The notes under the pieces were generated by a model. That model was not told the DNA's origin, ran no database searches, and worked only from the letters and a program-made list of their open reading frames with translations. This document shows positions 44,782-54,832 of a stretch of DNA of 64,000 bases, one piece after another. This DNA comes from Alkalimonas amylolytica (GTDB lineage: Bacteria > Pseudomonadota > Gammaproteobacteria > Enterobacterales > Alteromonadaceae), in the NCBI RefSeq assembly GCF_900107845.1, contig NZ_FNRM01000003.1:475025-539024 (forward strand), read 5' to 3'. The position numbers were made by a program, and so were the translations under genes. Each line of letters starts with the position of its first letter. Position 1 is the stretch's first letter.

Positions 44782-46806
44782 ATGACCCTTAGCATCCACC
44801 CTTCCATTGGTGTAGCCCGATTGGGCAATAGTCCCGGTCAATTTTACCTGGCTCCTGATCAGATTGGCCAGTTGCCATTTGAAGCTGACGCCTACGGCAA
44901 CCGGCTGGGGCCGGTACAGCATTTCAAAGATGCTGCGGGCCAGGTTCGACGTCAGGGGCAGTTGTTTAAACTGCTAACCGCCGAAGGAGACGAAGTCACC
45001 CTGGATAGCCCCAATGTAAAGTCCATCCAATGGACAGTGCATCTGGCCAATAAAAAAGCGGCCTGGTACCAATACAGTGAATTAAAAGGTAATTTATTGT
45101 ATGGACCACAAAACAGCTATAAAGCACAGGATATCCCATTTCGTAATGCAAGCGTTGAAGGCGAACAAGCCAGACGACAACTCATCATTGACCCAGGCCC
45201 GCGTTCAATAAGTGGCAGTCGTCAGAGCATTGGTTTTGATAAGGCCAATGCTCCCGTCGATTATCCGGTCTCCTACCCACCGGCCACAGTCGAATCTGGC
45301 ACCCCTGTAACCACCTTGGGTAATCTATACACTGACGATGCAGGCCGCCTTATTGTGCTTGGCGGATTTGGCCATGCCGGAGGCAATGAGGAGCTGACAA
45401 GTTATGGTGGCTCAGACAGCTGGCATGATGACATCTCCGATGGCCCAGTGTATTGCACCGTCACCTACCTGGATGGCTCTACAGAACAGTTGCAAGCCTG
45501 GGTGGTGGTTGGTTCGCCAGATTTTGCACCGGAAATTGTCAATATCTCCACCTTGTCCGACACCATGTTTGATGTAGGTGTCCGCTTCTATAATTTAGTC
45601 CCGGAACTCTATTGTAATGACCAGTTTAATCGGGGTTTCAAGGCAAATTATCAACGTGATATTCAGCCACTGGTTGAGCGACTCAGCCGGTACCAATGGG
45701 TAGCAAATGTGCAGGCAATGAGCGCCTTTAACTCCAGACAATTTGATTACACCGATAACAGCGAAGCCAATAAAGCCAACCGGCAAAGCTACTTTTCCTA
45801 CTTTCGAGGTCTGAACAAGGAAGGTGATCCCTCCCCAAATCAGCCACAGCAAACCCTGTTTAAAGACAATTTTCCCATGCTGCCACTGAACTCCGGTAGC
45901 AACTCCGTCAGTAATGAGCTGATTATGAAGTTTCTGGCTTTAAACGAAACCCAGCAATTTCTGTTAAGTCAGTGGGCGGAAGGTCATTTTGATGCCGATC
46001 CAATGGCTCCACCCTATCCAGTACATCCATTGGATCAAGGCAGTGTCGGTAACTGTGTCGGCTTGCCGATGTGTCCAGGCATCGAGGTAACCTGGAGCAT
46101 GCAACATCCGGCAGTCTATGCAGCACCATACCGGATCGCTGATCAAAAAGGCCCTGGCGGATACAACAAGACAGGCCTGACGCCATCTCGTGATGAATGC
46201 GAAGGTGGAGGTTGTGAGCCAGGCGATTTGACCAAACGAATGGCTTGCCCCTGGCAAGCAGACTTCTTCCAATGCACAGTGCAAACAGTGAACTTTACTG
46301 AGCCGGAGGTCAATAAAAGCAAAGGCGCTCCCTTACCCCCAACCTATTACGCTTACTGGTGGCCACCGCAAAGCCCTTGGGATGTGCTCACCGGCGAACT
46401 GACACAGGAGGGGCAAGCGGCCTCGCATTTACCCGCCGGCCAACAAATGAATTACGCCCGTGGGATCAACTCCTTTGTGCAGATGGTGGAGCATTGGTCC
46501 GCGCTGGCATTTATCCGCAATCAGCACAGCGAGGATGCTCTTTACCCCTACTTCACCGAAACCGAACGCAATAACGAGTTGTTTTGCTACAAGGAAGTCG
46601 GCATCGGCCAAATCACCGGCAATAAAGACGATAATGAAACGACCATACCGGTGTTTTATATCGAAACAAATAAAGATACCATCAAAGCGAAATGCACCAG
46701 GGCGAAGGCGATGGTGGAAGCGATGGAACAGCGGGCTTTTAAACCCATTGATGTGAGCCCGGATGGCCTCGGTATGCCTCGCTCTGGCACTCGGGTAAGG
46801 CGCTGA
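44782..46806 (+). CDS. LodA/GoxA-like quinoprotein amino-acid oxidase
   Basis: A 674-residue protein of the LodA family (L-lysine epsilon-oxidase, glycine oxidase), which carries a cysteine tryptophylquinone made from its own Cys and Trp. Family features are SIHPSIGVARLGNSPGQFYLAP broken as SIHPSIGVARLGNS and FYLAPD, GNLYTDDAGRLIVLGGFG, DDISDGPVYCTV and CPWQADFFQC. Candidate cofactor residues are Cys489 or Cys498 and Trp526/527 or Trp572; I cannot fix the pair without alignment. The products would be an aldehyde or keto acid, ammonia and H2O2. The substrate is unknown. The maturation gene starts 6 bp later. No classical signal peptide. Confidence 0.9.
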   Translation: MTLSIHPSIGVARLGNSPGQFYLAPDQIGQLPFEADAYGNRLGPVQHFKDAAGQVRRQGQLFKLLTAEGDEVTLDSPNVKSIQWTVHLANKKAAWYQYSELKGNLLYGPQNSYKAQDIPFRNASVEGEQARRQLIIDPGPRSISGSRQSIGFDKANAPVDYPVSYPPATVESGTPVTTLGNLYTDDAGRLIVLGGFGHAGGNEELTSYGGSDSWHDDISDGPVYCTVTYLDGSTEQLQAWVVVGSPDFAPEIVNISTLSDTMFDVGVRFYNLVPELYCNDQFNRGFKANYQRDIQPLVERLSRYQWVANVQAMSAFNSRQFDYTDNSEANKANRQSYFSYFRGLNKEGDPSPNQPQQTLFKDNFPMLPLNSGSNSVSNELIMKFLALNETQQFLLSQWAEGHFDADPMAPPYPVHPLDQGSVGNCVGLPMCPGIEVTWSMQHPAVYAAPYRIADQKGPGGYNKTGLTPSRDECEGGGCEPGDLTKRMACPWQADFFQCTVQTVNFTEPEVNKSKGAPLPPTYYAYWWPPQSPWDVLTGELTQEGQAASHLPAGQQMNYARGINSFVQMVEHWSALAFIRNQHSEDALYPYFTETERNNELFCYKEVGIGQITGNKDDNETTIPVFYIETNKDTIKAKCTRAKAMVEAMEQRAFKPIDVSPDGLGMPRSGTRVRR

Positions 46807-46812
46807 TTTCGC

Positions 46813-47955
46813 ATGGCCCTTCCCCGCATCGAAGCAGATGTTGTGATTATCGGCGCAGGCCCTGCCGGGGCCTGTGCCGCCCTTAGTTTGCTCACCTACT
46901 CGTCGTTGAAGGTGGTTCTGTTGGAGCAATCCGACTTCAGCCAACTTCGAGTTGGGGAGCACGTCTCCGACAGCCTGTTTGCACTGCTCGACTACCTGAA
47001 GTTAAGCAAAACCGACTTTCCAGAAGGCAGCTTTATGCCTTGTTATGGGGACACCGCCTACTGGGGCAGCGCGATCCCAAGAGAACGCCACAGCATTTTT
47101 AACAGCGAAAATGCCAGTGTGCAACTGGCCCGGGAACTGTTCGATTTCACCTTGTTGGAGCATATTCTGGCCAGGGGCGGCACCATCTACCCAAGAACGC
47201 AAAGCAAAGCTCAACCGCTGCTTGACTCAGCCGGATGGCTGTTGGATTGCACGCACCCGGAAAAGGCCCCTTTTCAAATCCAGGCCCGCTATCTGATAGA
47301 CGCCTCTGGCCGCAATAGCACCTTGTGTCGTCAACAAGGGGGAAAGGTCCATAAGCTGGATCAATTGATGGGAGCCGGCTGCTTTTTTTCTTGTCCAGGG
47401 CACGGCAGTCAACTACAGCAACACATCATTGAAAGCTGTGAAGATGGGTGGTGGTATGGCGCTTTGCTGCCCAACCAGGGATACGTAGCCACCTTTTTTT
47501 CCGATGTCGACATAATCAGTCAGCAGCGCCTCAACCAGCGGCAACACTGGCTTACCCGGTTGCAGCAAAGCCGCCAACTGAAGTATCAGTTGCAAGGCTG
47601 CACCATGCTATCGAAACACCCCTGGGTTCGTAATGCCAGCAGTCATTACAGCGACAGCAGTGCCATCAGTCGCTACATCGCTATCGGTGATGCCGCCTGC
47701 GCTTTTGATCCCATTTCTTCAATGGGGCTTGGCTTTGCCATTACATCTGCCTGCCATGCCGCCCGTTTAGTTATGGCTGAGCTGGCACAGCTTTCAACCA
47801 CACCCTCACAAAGCTCATCTTCAGCCAGGCAGCTCTTTCAGCAAGATTTGCGCAACCACTTCTCTGCATTTAAGCAATTACGACAGAAATTCTATCAGGC
47901 CGAAAGTCGCTGGACAGAGGCTCCATTCTGGCAACGGCGCCAGGCACTCGCTTAA
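46813..47955 (+). CDS. LodB-like FAD-dependent maturation enzyme
   Basis: A 380-residue flavoprotein of the tryptophan-halogenase-like group. FAD motifs are ADVVIIGAGPAGACAALSLL, FRVGEHVSDS-like LRVGEHVSD, and the C-terminal IGDAACAFDPISSMGLGFA. In Marinomonas and Pseudoalteromonas, LodB/GoxB is required to build the quinone cofactor of the partner oxidase. The 6-bp gap to the LodA gene supports that role here. Confidence 0.9.
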   Translation: MALPRIEADVVIIGAGPAGACAALSLLTYSSLKVVLLEQSDFSQLRVGEHVSDSLFALLDYLKLSKTDFPEGSFMPCYGDTAYWGSAIPRERHSIFNSENASVQLARELFDFTLLEHILARGGTIYPRTQSKAQPLLDSAGWLLDCTHPEKAPFQIQARYLIDASGRNSTLCRQQGGKVHKLDQLMGAGCFFSCPGHGSQLQQHIIESCEDGWWYGALLPNQGYVATFFSDVDIISQQRLNQRQHWLTRLQQSRQLKYQLQGCTMLSKHPWVRNASSHYSDSSAISRYIAIGDAACAFDPISSMGLGFAITSACHAARLVMAELAQLSTTPSQSSSSARQLFQQDLRNHFSAFKQLRQKFYQAESRWTEAPFWQRRQALA

Positions 47956-48031
47956 AACCCGGGATCTTTTGCACTTGGGCAGCCAGCTTGCAGCCAAAGA
48001 GAGCTGTTACTGGTTACAGGCTACAGGCACC

Positions 48032-48052
48032 GCTCAATCATTTTGAGCCTTT
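48032..48052 (+). terminator. Weak terminator-like hairpin after the LodAB pair
   Basis: A 6-bp stem GCTCAA/TTGAGC with loop TCATT, followed by CCTTTG. The stem is short and the T tract poor. It marks where base composition drops before the helicase gene. Confidence 0.3.
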
Positions 48053-48213
48053 GACTATCACCAACCTTTTCTTGTAGCCTAAGCAATAATTTAACGTTAA
48101 ATCATTTAAACACCTTTGAACCTGAACCCACTATTTCTAGTTCGAATTGGATTTATTTTTTGGCATCGTAACTGATGTTTTGATACCAGCAAGAGTTGGT
48201 AGCTAAGGATTCT

Positions 48214-50922
48214 ATGGTTTCGATCCATGTAGCCGGTCAAGACAAAACGAAACAGCTCAGTGATTGGGAAATACGCTGGGACTCCAACCAGAATGAGTTG
48301 AAACTGACTTGCCATTTCCCCTCTGGCAAACGCTATTCCCGGCCGCTTAGCGAATGTGAAGTCACCCCCTGCAGAGACGTTCACGGAATGCTGGTCGCAA
48401 AAAAAGAAGGCTCTGTCTACAGTGCAACAGAACGTGTGACGATTCTGGGTGAAAAGTATGGGCTTATTCGCTACCCCAATAATCAAAGCGTTTATGCCAA
48501 AAAATTGACCGACATTGAGCTTGTCCCAGCAACCACACTCACAAATGACGCCCTCTTCCACTATTTTGTTGCTGTGGCAAAAGCTCGGTCTGAGCATGCA
48601 ATGGCAGTAGAAAAATCAATTGCCGACAATGTGGTGCGTCAATTTGAAAAAATTCTTCCCCATGCAGACACCGTGCTGCAAGCTTACTGTACAGCTAAGA
48701 TGCAAGAACGTGTGCCGCAAGGAAATTACATCTACCCGTTTGGCATTAATGAAAGCCAGCTCAAGGCTGTTGAGCATGCTTTCACATCACAGATCAGTCT
48801 GATTGAAGGCCCACCAGGCACCGGGAAAACTCAGACGATCCTGAACATCATCGCCAATATTATGCTGCGCGGGGAAAGCGTGGCAATACTATCCAACAAC
48901 AATGCTGCCGTAGAAAATGTGTACGAAAAGCTCGCCAAACACGGCCTGGATCATGTGGTCGCAAAACTTGGGAACAAGGATAACCGAGAGGCCTTTTTCA
49001 CAGATGGGACGACCACCTTACAGGAGGAACTCCCCCCTAAGCCTTCCATCGCACAGATACAGACTGTTCTTGCAACCTTGAAGCAACAGCTGCATACCCA
49101 GAATGAAATGGTGCAACTGCAAGCTGAAATTGACGAATTAAAAATTGAAAAGAGTTATTTGCGTCAATGGCAAAGCGACAACAAGGTAGACACATCAGCA
49201 TCGCTGGATAAGTACAGACTCTCCCCCGCCAAAGCAGTGGAGCTGATGGTGTACCTGGCTTACATCAACGAGCGAAAAATCAAGAAAATCACACTGAAGG
49301 ATCGGATTGAGTTGTTATTCAATCATTGGATACTGCGGATGAAACCTTTTTCAAGTGCAGAGCAGCGCAACACCATGATTTACGCTTTACAACTTCACTA
49401 CTATGAGCAAACGCTACAGGACAAAAAAGCACAGTTAGCCGCTTTGCAGGAGATGTTAAAGCAAGATAATTTCACCACTTTGCTGGATGAGCTCACCAAC
49501 AGCTCCATGATCTATCTGAAACACCACCTCAGGGAGCATATCCCTGCGCAAGCAAACTTCGATGCAAAAAATTACCGGCAGCGATTTGATGACTTTATCA
49601 AGCGTTACCCAATCATTGGCAGTGGTACGCACTCGATTGTAAACTCTATTGGGACAGGCGCCGTACTTGACTATGTCATTATCGACGAAGCTTCACAGCA
49701 GGATATTGTTCCCGGGGTTTTAGCGCTTGGCTGTGCCAGAAACTTGATTGTGGTTGGTGATAGCAAGCAGCTAGCCCATATTCCTGCCACAGTAGGAATC
49801 CCCTCTCCCCATGAGTTCTACGACTGTGAAAAATACAGTTTACTCGCCTCGTGCATGGGTGTTTTTCACAACTCACTTCCCCGTACCCTGTTAAAAGAGC
49901 ACTACCGCTGCCACCCCAGAATCATCCAGTTTTGTAACCAGCAATATTATGACAATCAACTGATCCCGATGCGGCAAGATAACGGTGAAGAAGCACTGAC
50001 GCTCATTGTCACCGCCCGAGGGAATCACACCAGAAACAATTCGAATCTGCGCGAACTGGACTCCGTGCTTAAGGTGTTTGAAATGCAGGATGGCGTTGAA
50101 TGGGATAAGACCCAGTCAAGAGGCTTTATTGCCCCCTTCAGGGCACAGGTTAGGTTGTCTGATAGCCATTTACCCTGCGATTTCATTAATGACACTGTCC
50201 ATAAGTTTCAGGGCCGAGAATGTGAAGAAATCGTCTTTTCTACCGTGCTGGACAAGAAGCAGAGCAGCCAACGAAAGTTAGGCTTTGTCGATGATGCCCG
50301 TATGATCAATGTCGCTGTATCCAGAGCCCAGCATAAGTTCACACTCGTCACCGGCGATGATGTCTTCACCACTAATAATGGACACATCGCCGCACTGGTG
50401 CGTTACATGGAATATTACGCGGATAAGAAACAAATACACCGGGCGATTGTTGTTTCTGCCTTCGATCTGCTTTACAAAGAATACGACCAGTCCCTGCAAG
50501 CATTAAACGAGCGGTTGCGACCGACTGACTCCAAATTTAAATCTGAACAAATCATTGCAGACATACTGCGTTCTGCAATGTCCCAAGAGCCCTACCAGGC
50601 ACTGATGTTCCACTCCCAGATCGCCTTGAACCAATTGGCTGCCCCCAGCAACGACGCTTTAACAGAGCGGGAGCAGCAATTTTTGATAAATCGGGCCAGC
50701 TGTGACTTTGTCATCTACTTCAAAGTGGGCAAGACACCCTTGGGGGTGATTGAAGTGGATGGTGGCTATCACGACTCCCCCGAGCAAGCCGAGCGCGATG
50801 CGTTAAAAAATAGCATCTTGGCAAAGGTGAATATTCCACTGCTGCGCCTGAGAACGATCGGAAGCCATATCGAAGAGAAAGTCACCACATTTATAGCCAC
50901 ATGGGCAAGAAAAACGAACTAA
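48214..50922 (+). CDS. SF1 helicase (DNA2/NAM7-like) with C-terminal nuclease
   Basis: A 902-residue protein. Helicase motifs: Walker A GPPGTGKT (199-206), motif II DEAS (491-494), GDSKQLAHIP, LKEHYRCHPRIIQFCN, TVHKFQGRECEEIVFSTV and INVAVSRAQHKFTLVTGD. A coiled coil lies near 285-320. The C-terminal domain (about 800-902), with CDFVIYFKVGK, GVIEVDGGYHD and ERDALKNSILAK, matches DUF2726-like PD-(D/E)XK nucleases. The ATG with AAGGA six bases upstream is preferred over a TTG at 48196. The A+T-rich composition and the STAND gene 85 bp downstream suggest an acquired defence locus. Confidence 0.9.
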   Translation: MVSIHVAGQDKTKQLSDWEIRWDSNQNELKLTCHFPSGKRYSRPLSECEVTPCRDVHGMLVAKKEGSVYSATERVTILGEKYGLIRYPNNQSVYAKKLTDIELVPATTLTNDALFHYFVAVAKARSEHAMAVEKSIADNVVRQFEKILPHADTVLQAYCTAKMQERVPQGNYIYPFGINESQLKAVEHAFTSQISLIEGPPGTGKTQTILNIIANIMLRGESVAILSNNNAAVENVYEKLAKHGLDHVVAKLGNKDNREAFFTDGTTTLQEELPPKPSIAQIQTVLATLKQQLHTQNEMVQLQAEIDELKIEKSYLRQWQSDNKVDTSASLDKYRLSPAKAVELMVYLAYINERKIKKITLKDRIELLFNHWILRMKPFSSAEQRNTMIYALQLHYYEQTLQDKKAQLAALQEMLKQDNFTTLLDELTNSSMIYLKHHLREHIPAQANFDAKNYRQRFDDFIKRYPIIGSGTHSIVNSIGTGAVLDYVIIDEASQQDIVPGVLALGCARNLIVVGDSKQLAHIPATVGIPSPHEFYDCEKYSLLASCMGVFHNSLPRTLLKEHYRCHPRIIQFCNQQYYDNQLIPMRQDNGEEALTLIVTARGNHTRNNSNLRELDSVLKVFEMQDGVEWDKTQSRGFIAPFRAQVRLSDSHLPCDFINDTVHKFQGRECEEIVFSTVLDKKQSSQRKLGFVDDARMINVAVSRAQHKFTLVTGDDVFTTNNGHIAALVRYMEYYADKKQIHRAIVVSAFDLLYKEYDQSLQALNERLRPTDSKFKSEQIIADILRSAMSQEPYQALMFHSQIALNQLAAPSNDALTEREQQFLINRASCDFVIYFKVGKTPLGVIEVDGGYHDSPEQAERDALKNSILAKVNIPLLRLRTIGSHIEEKVTTFIATWARKTN

Positions 50923-51007
50923 TAGCCACACCCAGTAAAGCCTGATATGTTGCCATCAGTTAGGTTCCCATTTCTTAAATAGTGGCGAAGAATCAATTGA
51001 GGGATCA

Positions 51008-54000
51008 ATGGTACTTTTTGAGCTCGCACCAGTAGATATTTCCAACTTAAACGACGCTGACTTAAGAGAGTTAGTCGCACGTCTATGCGAGGCTGAATTA
51101 AGCCGGCAAGGCATCTCATCAGTTCATATAAAATGGGGCGGAGCACAAGAAGCGCCCGACGGTGGTCTTGATGTTTATGTACAAGATGTCGGCTCATTGC
51201 CTTCACCAGGCTTTGTACCCCGCATAAACACCGGCATTCAAGTAAAGAAAAATAGTATGAGTAAAGCTGCCTGCGCTAAAGAAATGCAGGATAGTGGCAG
51301 TGTAAAAAAAATAATATCCAGTCTCGCAGACAATCACGGTGCTTACATCATTGTCAGCGGGAAGGATCGTTGCTCAGACAGAATGCTTTCCGATCGTATT
51401 TCAGGCATGGCATCAGCGATTACAGGTTTGCCGAACAAGGAAAACCTTAAACTTGATTTTTATTGCAGTGACCGACTTTGCAATTGGTTAAGGCAGCATC
51501 CTGGGGTTGCACTTTGGGCCAGAATAAAACTCGGCAAACCGCTCTCTGGTTGGAAGCCATTTAGACGCTGGACTTCAGTACCAGCTAACAAAGAAGATGA
51601 ATTACTCCTTGATGATCATCCCTGCGTAAGGGATCTCAACTCCCCAGATAAAAGCGCCGTTGCACTTATCGACGGAATAAAATTAGCCAGAGATAAACTA
51701 CGTAATCCCTGCAGTGCAGTTAGGATTACCGGATTGTCAGGTGTTGGCAAAACACGGTTTGCCCAAGCGTTATTTGAAGCCGGAACTGGTGAAAATGTGT
51801 TGTCATCAACCGGCGTAATTTATGCTGATTTAGGCGAAGATTTAAAACCTTCGGCTGCAGAACTACTGACTTATTTAATTGCCAACGATTATGCAGCCTT
51901 TGTAGTGCTTGATAACTGCAATCCGGATGTGCACAGGCAGTTGCAAAGGCAGCTGTCAGAGAGCAATGCAAGGTTAAGTTTGCTGACGATTGAATATGAT
52001 ATTTCTGATGATAAACCGGAAGAGACTGATGTCATCCACCTAGAGCCTGCCAGCGAGAAGACAGTTTCATCACTTATTCAAAGACGCTTTCCAGAACTAG
52101 GACAGCTCAACGCAGACAGGATCGCTGAGTTTGCTGGAGGTAATGCGCGCGTAGCAATAGCATTAGCTAATCGGGTAGATGCCGATGAAACACTGACTAA
52201 GTTTTCTGACGATGCACTTTTCAAACGGTTGTTTAGTCAGCGGAAAGAGCACTCTGTCAGCTTATTACACAATGCTGAACTCCTGTCTCTGGTTTATTCA
52301 TTCAATGTTTCAGCAAAAGAATTTAACGACGAATTAAGCGTATTCGCACAGATCGGGGATGTTACGCGGAAGTCACTGCACAAAGACCAAGCCGAATTAC
52401 TCCGCCGTCAGCTCGTTCAACAGCGCGGTCACTGGCGGGCAGTTTTACCACATGCTCTTGCTAATCGGTTAGCGAGTAGAGCACTGGAAAGTATTGCTCC
52501 AGATGAGATCAATGCAGAACTGTTTAAACCTGAGAATATCCGGCTACTTAAATCCTGTGCGCACCGGCTGGGCTATTTGCATGATTGCCAAGCCGCACAT
52601 GAGCTCGCGAGCAGTTGGCTCCAACCCGGAGCACCACTACATAACATAGCTTCAGGCGATGTACAGCAAATTGCCATACTGACTTATATAGCTCCGGTCT
52701 TTCCTGCCACTGCGTTAGCTGCAATTGAAAGAGCATGTGTCGATAAAAAGTTCGCTTCCAGAAAGAACACCTATTTTTCAACTGTTGTCGGATTGCTCTG
52801 CAAGCTTGCGTATGAAGATAACATGTTTGATAGAGCTGCCACTGTGCTAGTGAAATTCGCTGAAACAGAAAATAAAGATGAAAATAACGACAGTATAGTT
52901 AACAAGCTTAGTCAGCTATTTTCACTATATCTTTCAGGTACTCAAGCAACCCCGGAACGCAGACAGAAGTTTCTGCGGCACTTACATTGTAGCGATAACA
53001 AAAGGTACCAAGAAATAGCAGAAAAGCTATTCAGTTCCGCTTTTGAAGCATACCACTGGTCTTCCTTTGGCGGTTTTAGCTTTGGTGCACGCAAACGAGA
53101 TTGGGGCTGGCGACCTCAGACAAATGCAGATGTAAAAACATGGTATGAAGGATTTATTGAAATTTTAAAACCAGGTCTTGAGTCAGCTGATGAAAACATT
53201 AGAAATCACAACCGGAGTATTTTAGTCTCTAACTTCCGAGGCCTTTGGTCAGAAGCGCATTGCTTTAAAACTCTTGAAAACTTAATTACAAAGCAAAATG
53301 AGCTAAAGCACTGGCCAGAGATGTTACTAGCAGTAAAGCAAACCCTGCATTATGATAAAAGTGCCCATTCTCCAGAGCTACTCATCTTATTGCAAAGCTT
53401 AGAAAAAAAACTTACACCATCAAGTTTCATTGAAGATTTGGAATACCATCTATTCTCCAGCATACACACCCTCACAGAACACTGCGAAGATGAATATCCA
53501 GAAAGTTATCAAGCTATCTGCAAGAAGATTACTTCTTTCGGTGAAATGGTCGCATCACAGTCTGAGATATTGGAGTCTTTGGCACCGCAGCTTTGGATTA
53601 CAGATAGAGATTCAATCTGGTTATTCGGCAAAGGGCTTGCACAAGGAAGCCAAGATAAAACCGAAGCGTTTACCTATCTTGTATCGTTAATGCAGAAGCA
53701 AAAACGAACGATGGTGTATCCAAATTTATTTGCTGGTTTCATAAGCGCTGTCTATACAGAAAATTCTGTACAAGCGGAACAGCTTCAAGCACAAACACTA
53801 TTGATCCCTGAGCTGCAGCAGCACTTTGTTTACTTGTTGTGTAGCACGCCGATAAACCAGTGGGGTGCAAATAAGTTAGTCGAAGTTGCAAAGCATGGTC
53901 TTGTTGAAGCATCGAAATTTCAACGTCTAAGCCGTGGCCGTATACATGAAACAATTAGTGACAATGACTTTGCAGAAATTCTCAATGCCGTGAGCAAGCT

Positions 54001-54832
54001 AGAAAATGGCATATTCTCTGTAATTGAAATACTTAGCATGCGCTTTTACATCGATAAAAAAAGCACTTATGTGCCCCAAGACATCCTAAAAAAGCTCGGC
54101 CGTACGACTATTTATCGGCTACTTTCATTAGATAAAGATAACGTTCATTATAATCAGCTATTTGGCCTGGATCGAGTTATCGAACTTTGCATAACTGAAA
54201 CAGCACCACAGAATGAAATTGTTAATATTATTGATTGCCTCTGTGATGGTTTAAGTAACTATCGGCTCTTCAGGCCTGATATCACCAAAATAATTTCGGC
54301 TGTGGTTAAAAGCTTCCCTGAACTTGTACTAGATCGCGTGCTTAAAGATGTGGATAACCAAGGCCACCTCACATATTACCTATTTAAAGATAACTCCTCA
54401 CGACACGTTTCTTACCTTAATCAGGTACCAGCAAAACGTGTTCTGGCTTGGTGTAATAAAGAAGAAACGCGCATAAAAATAGTAGCAAAATCCATTTCCG
54501 CGTATAAGCGTTTACCCAACGAGCCAGACCAAGATGGAAACCTGAGGGTTACAACTTTGACTGAACATGCACTGGCACTACTCGACATTGCTCAAGATAA
54601 GCTAGCTATAGCTGAATCGATATACAAAGATATCTGCCCAACCTCTTGGTTAGGTTCAAGAGCAGATATCATGGAAGAACGAGCAAGAGCTTTTGCTGTA
54701 CTTACCAATCATGTTACACCTGAGATAAGAGAGTTTGCTAAATCAAAAATGATCATACTTGAGCAAGTAATTAAGAAAACACGAGAGCAAGAAGCTGCAG
54801 AAAATAACGAGCGAGAACAACGTTTTGAGTAA
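51008..54832 (+). CDS. STAND-like P-loop protein with N-terminal nuclease
   Basis: A 1274-residue protein. Residues about 1-150 form a PD-(D/E)XK-type nuclease: WGGAQEAPDGGLDVYV with Asp55, then TGIQVKKN with Gln78 and Lys80. A P-loop NTPase follows: GLSGVGKT (242-249) and a Walker-B-like FVVLDNC (Asp302), with a helical lid near 350-400. From about 480 to the end the protein is largely helical and may be repeat-like, as in STAND sensors. The architecture resembles Avs-type antiviral STAND proteins, but I cannot confirm membership. Composition is A+T-rich, unlike the flanks. GAGGG precedes the ATG. Confidence 0.85.
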   Translation: MVLFELAPVDISNLNDADLRELVARLCEAELSRQGISSVHIKWGGAQEAPDGGLDVYVQDVGSLPSPGFVPRINTGIQVKKNSMSKAACAKEMQDSGSVKKIISSLADNHGAYIIVSGKDRCSDRMLSDRISGMASAITGLPNKENLKLDFYCSDRLCNWLRQHPGVALWARIKLGKPLSGWKPFRRWTSVPANKEDELLLDDHPCVRDLNSPDKSAVALIDGIKLARDKLRNPCSAVRITGLSGVGKTRFAQALFEAGTGENVLSSTGVIYADLGEDLKPSAAELLTYLIANDYAAFVVLDNCNPDVHRQLQRQLSESNARLSLLTIEYDISDDKPEETDVIHLEPASEKTVSSLIQRRFPELGQLNADRIAEFAGGNARVAIALANRVDADETLTKFSDDALFKRLFSQRKEHSVSLLHNAELLSLVYSFNVSAKEFNDELSVFAQIGDVTRKSLHKDQAELLRRQLVQQRGHWRAVLPHALANRLASRALESIAPDEINAELFKPENIRLLKSCAHRLGYLHDCQAAHELASSWLQPGAPLHNIASGDVQQIAILTYIAPVFPATALAAIERACVDKKFASRKNTYFSTVVGLLCKLAYEDNMFDRAATVLVKFAETENKDENNDSIVNKLSQLFSLYLSGTQATPERRQKFLRHLHCSDNKRYQEIAEKLFSSAFEAYHWSSFGGFSFGARKRDWGWRPQTNADVKTWYEGFIEILKPGLESADENIRNHNRSILVSNFRGLWSEAHCFKTLENLITKQNELKHWPEMLLAVKQTLHYDKSAHSPELLILLQSLEKKLTPSSFIEDLEYHLFSSIHTLTEHCEDEYPESYQAICKKITSFGEMVASQSEILESLAPQLWITDRDSIWLFGKGLAQGSQDKTEAFTYLVSLMQKQKRTMVYPNLFAGFISAVYTENSVQAEQLQAQTLLIPELQQHFVYLLCSTPINQWGANKLVEVAKHGLVEASKFQRLSRGRIHETISDNDFAEILNAVSKLENGIFSVIEILSMRFYIDKKSTYVPQDILKKLGRTTIYRLLSLDKDNVHYNQLFGLDRVIELCITETAPQNEIVNIIDCLCDGLSNYRLFRPDITKIISAVVKSFPELVLDRVLKDVDNQGHLTYYLFKDNSSRHVSYLNQVPAKRVLAWCNKEETRIKIVAKSISAYKRLPNEPDQDGNLRVTTLTEHALALLDIAQDKLAIAESIYKDICPTSWLGSRADIMEERARAFAVLTNHVTPEIREFAKSKMIILEQVIKKTREQEAAENNEREQRFE

